A stretch of DNA of 33,102 nucleotides from an uncultured Bacteroidales bacterium (GTDB taxonomy: Bacteria > Bacteroidota > Bacteroidia > Bacteroidales > UBA4417). This document shows positions 29,056 through 33,102 of the stretch, one piece after another. The stretch lies in assembly GCA_903887815.1 (NCBI GenBank), contig CAISRK010000259.1, positions 1 through 33,102 of the forward strand. The letters are read 5' to 3'. The notes under the pieces are model-generated. The model saw nothing but the letters and a program-made list of their open reading frames with translations, was not told the origin of the DNA and did no database searches. Made by a program: the position numbers and the translations under genes. Position 1 is the stretch's first letter; each line of letters begins with the position of its first letter.

Positions 29056-29721
29056 TCACATAAGCATTTCAATTGGTCTGATAATCACTTCAGCTTCATT
29101 ACGCGGCGAATTCACCAGTTTCGACACCGGGTAAGCATCCATCAGGTCAGGCGGGTATGCGGTCAGCAGTTCCATGATTTCATGGCTGTCCTTGCTTTCG
29201 AGCCATTTCCGTTCGTTTTCAGGTTTCAGGATTACAGGCATACGGCTATGAATGGGTTTCATAAAACTATTTGCTTCGGTTGTAATGATATTAAATGATT
29301 CAACCAGTTCACCTTCGGGCGATTTCCAGCGTTCCCACAGACCGGCCATACTGAAAACGGGGTTGTTCTTTACAAAAATCCGGTAAGGCTGCTTCAACTC
29401 ATCCTGTTTCCATTCGTAAAATCCATCCGATGGTACCAGGCAGCGTTTGCTGTAAAGCGGCACGCGGAACGAAGGTTTTTCAGTAATGGTTTCGGCCCGG
29501 GCATTTATCATTTTATTCCCAATCGAAATATCCATTGCCCAGGGCGGAATCAATCCCCAGCGATAAAAACTCAGCCGGTGAGGGTTTTCACCGGTAATAA
29601 CGGCAAGCAATTGGGTTGGGGCGCCATTATACCGCGGAACATAAGGCGCATCGCCACCTTCGAGTTCGAACCTCAGGTTCAGTTCTGCTTCTGTGACTGT
29701 GAGTGAAAAACGGCCGCACAT
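29056..29721 (-). CDS. SOS response-associated peptidase (SRAP / YedK / HMCES family)
   Basis: 221 aa; MCGRFSLT with Cys2, YNGAPTQLLAVI, WGLIPPWAMDISIGNKMINARAETITEKPSF, RCLVPSDGFYEWK, IHSRMPVIL. Confidence 0.96.
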   Translation of the reverse strand: MCGRFSLTVTEAELNLRFELEGGDAPYVPRYNGAPTQLLAVITGENPHRLSFYRWGLIPPWAMDISIGNKMINARAETITEKPSFRVPLYSKRCLVPSDGFYEWKQDELKQPYRIFVKNNPVFSMAGLWERWKSPEGELVESFNIITTEANSFMKPIHSRMPVILKPENERKWLESKDSHEIMELLTAYPPDLMDAYPVSKLVNSPRNEAEVIIRPIEMLM

Positions 29722-29728
29722 TTTTTGA

Positions 29729-29753
29729 GGGGTTGGGGGTTAGGGGTTGGGGG
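29729..29753 (+). other. G-quadruplex-type motif upstream of the SRAP gene
   Basis: ggggttgggggttaggggttggggg: four G-runs of 4-5 separated by 2-3 nt, 7 nt upstream of the SRAP start codon on the opposite strand. Confidence 0.75.
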
Positions 29754-30023
29754 TTGGAAAGGAATGTCGGATGTCAAATGTCAAATGTGGGATGTTGGAT
29801 GTCGGATCAATCCCGTCAATCTCTTTAACCGATCTTACAGTGGAGGAGAGCTCAACGAAGTGAATCCCTTCAAAACCAACTTATATTTCCCCCGTTCCCC
29901 TTGTCCTAATCAATCCTACTCGTAAAAGTAAAAATAAATGGTTTAATTATAAAACCTGGTTCAAAAAACAATCAACCGGATTACAGTTAAGTTTTTGTAT
30001 TTTTATGCCTTAATTAGCGTCAC

Positions 30024-30671
30024 ATGAAAAAGTTTGCAATTATCCTGGCCGGTTGCGGCGTTTACGACGGTGCCGAAATTCACGAAGCAGTATTGACCCT
30101 GTATGCCGTTATGAAGAACGGGGCCGAATACCGGCTTTTTGCACCCGATATTAACCAGCACCATGTAGTCAATCACATAACAGGTGCCGAAATGCCCGAA
30201 ACCCGCAATGTGCTTATCGAAAGTGCACGCATTGCCCGGGGCAAAATACAACCGCTGACTGAACTCGATATGCGTGTTTTTGATGCCCTGCTGTTACCGG
30301 GTGGCTTCGGCGCAGCTAAAAATCTTTGCTCATTTGCTTTTAAAGGTGCCGACTGCGATGTTCATCCGCAGGTTACCAGGGTGGTGCGCGATGCAGTTAG
30401 CCTGCGCAAACCTGTTGGCGCTTTGTGTATTTCGCCGGTAATTTTAGCCAAAGTACTTGGCGATGTCGAAATCACTATAGGCAGTGATGCCGGTACCGCC
30501 GCAGCAGTTGAAAAACTGGGTGCGAAACATATAGTTGCCGGCCATGGGCAAGTAGTAACCGACCGCAAACACAAAGTCTTTACAACTCCCTGTTATATGC
30601 TCGATGCCAATATATTGCAGATTGCCGAAGGCGCTGACAATATTGTAAAGGCAATGCTTAAAGAGATGTGA
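30024..30671 (+). CDS. elbB: ElbB-like glyoxalase (DJ-1/PfpI family)
   Basis: 215 aa; KKFAIILAGCGVYDGAEIHEAVLTLYAVMKNGAEYRLFAPDINQHHVVNH, LLLPGGFGAAKNLCSFAFKG, KPVGALCISPVILAKVLG. Confidence 0.96.
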   Translation: MKKFAIILAGCGVYDGAEIHEAVLTLYAVMKNGAEYRLFAPDINQHHVVNHITGAEMPETRNVLIESARIARGKIQPLTELDMRVFDALLLPGGFGAAKNLCSFAFKGADCDVHPQVTRVVRDAVSLRKPVGALCISPVILAKVLGDVEITIGSDAGTAAAVEKLGAKHIVAGHGQVVTDRKHKVFTTPCYMLDANILQIAEGADNIVKAMLKEM

Positions 30672-30685
30672 TCAGCCTCACCCTG

Positions 30686-30705
30686 CCCTCTCCTGAAGGA
30701 GAGGG
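30686..30705. repeat. REP-like perfect palindrome (left member of a pair)
   Basis: ccctctcct-ga-aggagaggg, 9-bp perfect stem. Confidence 0.8.
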
Positions 30706-30826
30706 TGTTGGACAAGTTTTTTGAGATAAAAAGAGTTTATTAATTCAAGAATGGCAGTATGCTATTTCTGAAGGTTTTGCTTTGGACTTTAAAATCCGAA
30801 ATCCTGATATTATTAACCATTGATCG

Positions 30827-30848
30827 CCCTTCTCCTCAAGGAGAAGGG
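30827..30848. repeat. REP-like perfect palindrome (right member of a pair)
   Basis: cccttctcct-ca-aggagaaggg, 10-bp perfect stem; flanks are inverted relative to the 30686 copy (cctcaccctg versus rc of ggatgaggtca). Confidence 0.8.
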
Positions 30849-30875
30849 AAGGGGATGAGGTCAACAAGTGTGCAA

Positions 30876-31316
30876 TTATAAAATACCGCTCCATTTAGCT
30901 TTCACCATCTCCATCACCAATCCGTGATCGAAAGCAAGCGGAGGTAATTCGTCAAGTGCAAACCATGCGGCTTTAGCTGCATCGTCGCCTGCAAGAGGAT
31001 TCATGATTGTTTCATCTGCAAATCCTGAAAATACGGTTGTTATTGTGCGATGGCGCGGATCGCGGTTCACTGCACTGAATGTGTGGAACTGCTCAAGGCT
31101 GACCCCGCTTATTCCCGTTTCTTCCTGAAGTTCCCGCAGGGCAGCCTCTTCAAGCGTTTCATCCATATTCAGAAAACCACCCGGCAAGGCCCACATGCCT
31201 TCGAAAGGGGGATGTTTGCGTTCGATCAGCAGTACCGATTGTTTATTGTCGTATTGTTTAAGAACAACAATATCAGCCGTAACAGCCGGTCTCGGGTAAT
31301 CGTAGCAATATTTCAT
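30876..31316 (-). CDS. NUDIX hydrolase
   Basis: 146 aa; Nudix box GGFLNMDETLEEAALRELQEETGISG. Confidence 0.95.
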   Translation of the reverse strand: MKYCYDYPRPAVTADIVVLKQYDNKQSVLLIERKHPPFEGMWALPGGFLNMDETLEEAALRELQEETGISGVSLEQFHTFSAVNRDPRHRTITTVFSGFADETIMNPLAGDDAAKAAWFALDELPPLAFDHGLVMEMVKAKWSGIL

Positions 31317-31392
31317 ATTAGGTCAGATGTCAAAGGTATAATGTCAACGGGAAGGACAAGGATTAAAAAATGTTTGAAAGGCAAAGGCATTA

Positions 31393-32151
31393 CTAAATCA
31401 GGGATCCTTTCACCTGCCCCCTTTGCCTTTTGCCTAATTCATCATCTTCATCTCCGTTTCCTGAAAACTCAACAACCTCTCCTCCTCCCGATCCCGCAAC
31501 AACCATCACAATTTCTCCTTTTGGTGGATGTGCTTTATACCACTGGGCAAGCTCAGTTAATGTTCCGCGCCGGTTCTCTTCGTAAATCTTTGTGAGTTCG
31601 CGTGAGACGCATGCCTGCCTGTCGGCGCCCAGGTATTCGGCAAGTTGCTCGAGGCTTTTTACCAGGCGAAAGGGCGATTCGTAAAGTATAAAAGTATACG
31701 GTTGCCTGGCGAGTTCCTTCAGCCTGGTTTGGCGGCCTTTTTTATGTGGTAAAAATCCTTCGAACAGGAAACGGTCGCAAGGGAGACCTGAATTTACAAG
31801 AGCAGGCACAAAAGCTGTAGGTCCGGGAAGGCATTCCACAACAACCCCGGCCTGTATACATGCACGGGCAAGCAGGAAACCGGGATCGGAAATACCGGGT
31901 GTGCCGGCATCCGAAATAAGCGCCATGGTGGTTCCTTCCTTAATCTGCCTTACCAGGTTTTCGGCGGTTTTATGCTCGTTAAACTGGTGGTGCGCCAGTA
32001 CTTTCTTGTCAATTTCGTAATGCCTCAGCAATTTCGACGAGGTTCGCGTATCCTCAGCCAGTATGATATCCACTTCCTTCAATATTCGCAATGCCCGCAG
32101 GGTTATGTCCTCGAGGTTGCCGATAGGAGTGGGGATGAGGTAGAGTTTCAT
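31393..32151 (-). CDS. rsmI: 16S rRNA (cytidine(1402)-2'-O)-methyltransferase RsmI
   Basis: 252 aa; MKLYLIPTPIGNLEDITLRALRILKEVDIILAEDTRTSSKLL, ALISDAGTPGISDPGFLLARACI, PGPTAFVPALVNSGLP, FILYESPFRLVKSLEQL, KGEIVMVVAG. The C-terminal ~35 aa after this look non-conserved. Confidence 0.96.
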   Translation of the reverse strand: MKLYLIPTPIGNLEDITLRALRILKEVDIILAEDTRTSSKLLRHYEIDKKVLAHHQFNEHKTAENLVRQIKEGTTMALISDAGTPGISDPGFLLARACIQAGVVVECLPGPTAFVPALVNSGLPCDRFLFEGFLPHKKGRQTRLKELARQPYTFILYESPFRLVKSLEQLAEYLGADRQACVSRELTKIYEENRRGTLTELAQWYKAHPPKGEIVMVVAGSGGGEVVEFSGNGDEDDELGKRQRGQVKGSLI

Positions 32152-32188
32152 GGGCCAGGGATTGGGGATTAGGGATTCGGATTTAGGG

Positions 32189-32232
32189 GATTGATGCGAT
32201 TGATGCGATTGATAGGATTGACACGATTGAGG
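32189..32232. repeat. Short tandem repeat, ~10-bp unit (gattgatgcg-like)
   Basis: gattgatgcgattgatgcgattgataggattgacacgattgag. Confidence 0.75.
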
Positions 32233-32316
32233 GAAACATGTAGTTTGATTCAGGTTTTTAGTATTTTTCCTGTCATTTCAAAGCGTCCCCAAACTCCGGA
32301 ACACTGAAACATTGAT

Positions 32317-32332
32317 CCCGATAGCTAACGGG
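32317..32332. repeat. Near-palindrome cccgatagctaacggg
   Basis: 16 bp inverted repeat with one mismatched pair; similar text recurs as an intergenic element in Bacteroidetes genomes (from memory). Confidence 0.55.
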
Positions 32333-32391
32333 ACTGGGACACTGAAACACAGAAACTCTGAACCAAATCAATCCCTTCTATCTCCTCAATC

Positions 32392-33102
32392 TTAAATAAA
32401 CCTTCTCTTGATAAAATCCTTCATTCTTGCAACGGTTTCCTGTTTCTGGTTCCAGGCCGAAGTATGGTATTTCTGGAAAATCCAGTTGGCTTCGTCGATG
32501 TTCACGGCTTTGTTGATCCGGGTTATGGCTTCCATGTATTGCCCTGTATTGTTGTCGAACAGTTCGCTCACAAAAGTAAACCTGTCATTAATCCCTATAC
32601 CTGCCGACAAATCGGTTATCGGCTGAAATACAACTCTGGAGGCTGCTGATTCGTTTGCAGGTGCATGGGCCATGGTTTCGCTCAGCGATTTATTGCCCTG
32701 GTTAAACCTGTCGGCCAGCATAGTGGGAGTATGGTCAGGGTGAATTTCTGTTGCCGGTTTTACTGCCTCAGGTTGATAGGTATGCTGGCGTGTTATAACT
32801 TCCGGCTCATCAGCAGGCTGTTTTTCGGGAATTGAAGCCGGTACGGGTTCTGCCTGGTATTTAACTTCAGGTTCAACTTCCCTTACATAAGTTTGTGGGG
32901 CGGTATAAATTACTTCAGGTTCAGGTTTCGGTTCAGGTTGAGACTCAGCTTGTGGCTGCGAAGCCTGCGGTTCTGGTTGCAGCTGGTGTTGGGCCTGAGG
33001 TTGAGTATATGTTTGAGTCAGCGGAGCCTCTGGTTCGGGTTTCGAAACTGCAACTGTTGCAGGAGCTGGTGCTGATGCAGGCTGTACTTCAGCTGCGGCA
33101 GG
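32392..33102 (-). CDS. Hypothetical protein with long Pro/Gln/Glu-rich linker; 5' end beyond window
   Basis: The listed ORF (32392-32721) is only the Met-delimited part. Reading the same frame upstream to 33102 finds no stop codon (...PAAAEVQPASAPAPATVAVSKPEPEAPLTQTYTQPQAQHQLQPEPQASQPQAESQPEPKPEPEVIYT...HPDHTPTMLADRF...). Confidence 0.8.
   Translation of the reverse strand, partial: PAAAEVQPASAPAPATVAVSKPEPEAPLTQTYTQPQAQHQLQPEPQASQPQAESQPEPKPEPEVIYTAPQTYVREVEPEVKYQAEPVPASIPEKQPADEPEVITRQHTYQPEAVKPATEIHPDHTPTMLADRFNQGNKSLSETMAHAPANESAASRVVFQPITDLSAGIGINDRFTFVSELFDNNTGQYMEAITRINKAVNIDEANWIFQKYHTSAWNQKQETVARMKDFIKRRFI

Overview
The window is a chromosomal segment that looks like a Bacteroidetes/Bacteroidales-type genome: T9SS C-terminal sorting domains, BACON repeats, and an ftsX-DUF3098-uppP-truB gene order. 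No rRNA, tRNA, CRISPR array, integrase or transposase was recognised. From left to right it contains: (i) a glycan-degradation cluster on the minus strand (5' end of a GH127-like gene, a decayed esterase remnant, a GH92 glycosidase, and a GH127+esterase fusion) with a divergent AraC regulator and an MFS sugar transporter; (ii) truB, uppP, DUF3098 and ftsX; (iii) leuS with an unusual in-frame insertion of about 110 aa resembling a DUF559/PD-(D/E)XK nuclease, placed just before the KMSKS region, plus a small palindromic in-frame insertion; (iv) a small DUF protein and an acyl-CoA dehydrogenase; (v) two adjacent giant paralogous secreted proteins (about 1.6 kaa, 7 BACON-like repeats each, T9SS CTD); (vi) a YdcF-like protein, a lipoprotein, a LuxE-like acyltransferase, an SRAP protein, ElbB, a NUDIX hydrolase and RsmI; (vii) a truncated P/Q/E-rich protein. 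Many intergenic gaps hold small inverted or tandem repeats (REP/MITE-like). The strongest leads are the nuclease-like domain inside LeuRS, the mosaic tandem duplication of the BACON/T9SS giants, and the esterase gene remnant in the glycosidase cluster. All family calls are by eye; no searches were run.
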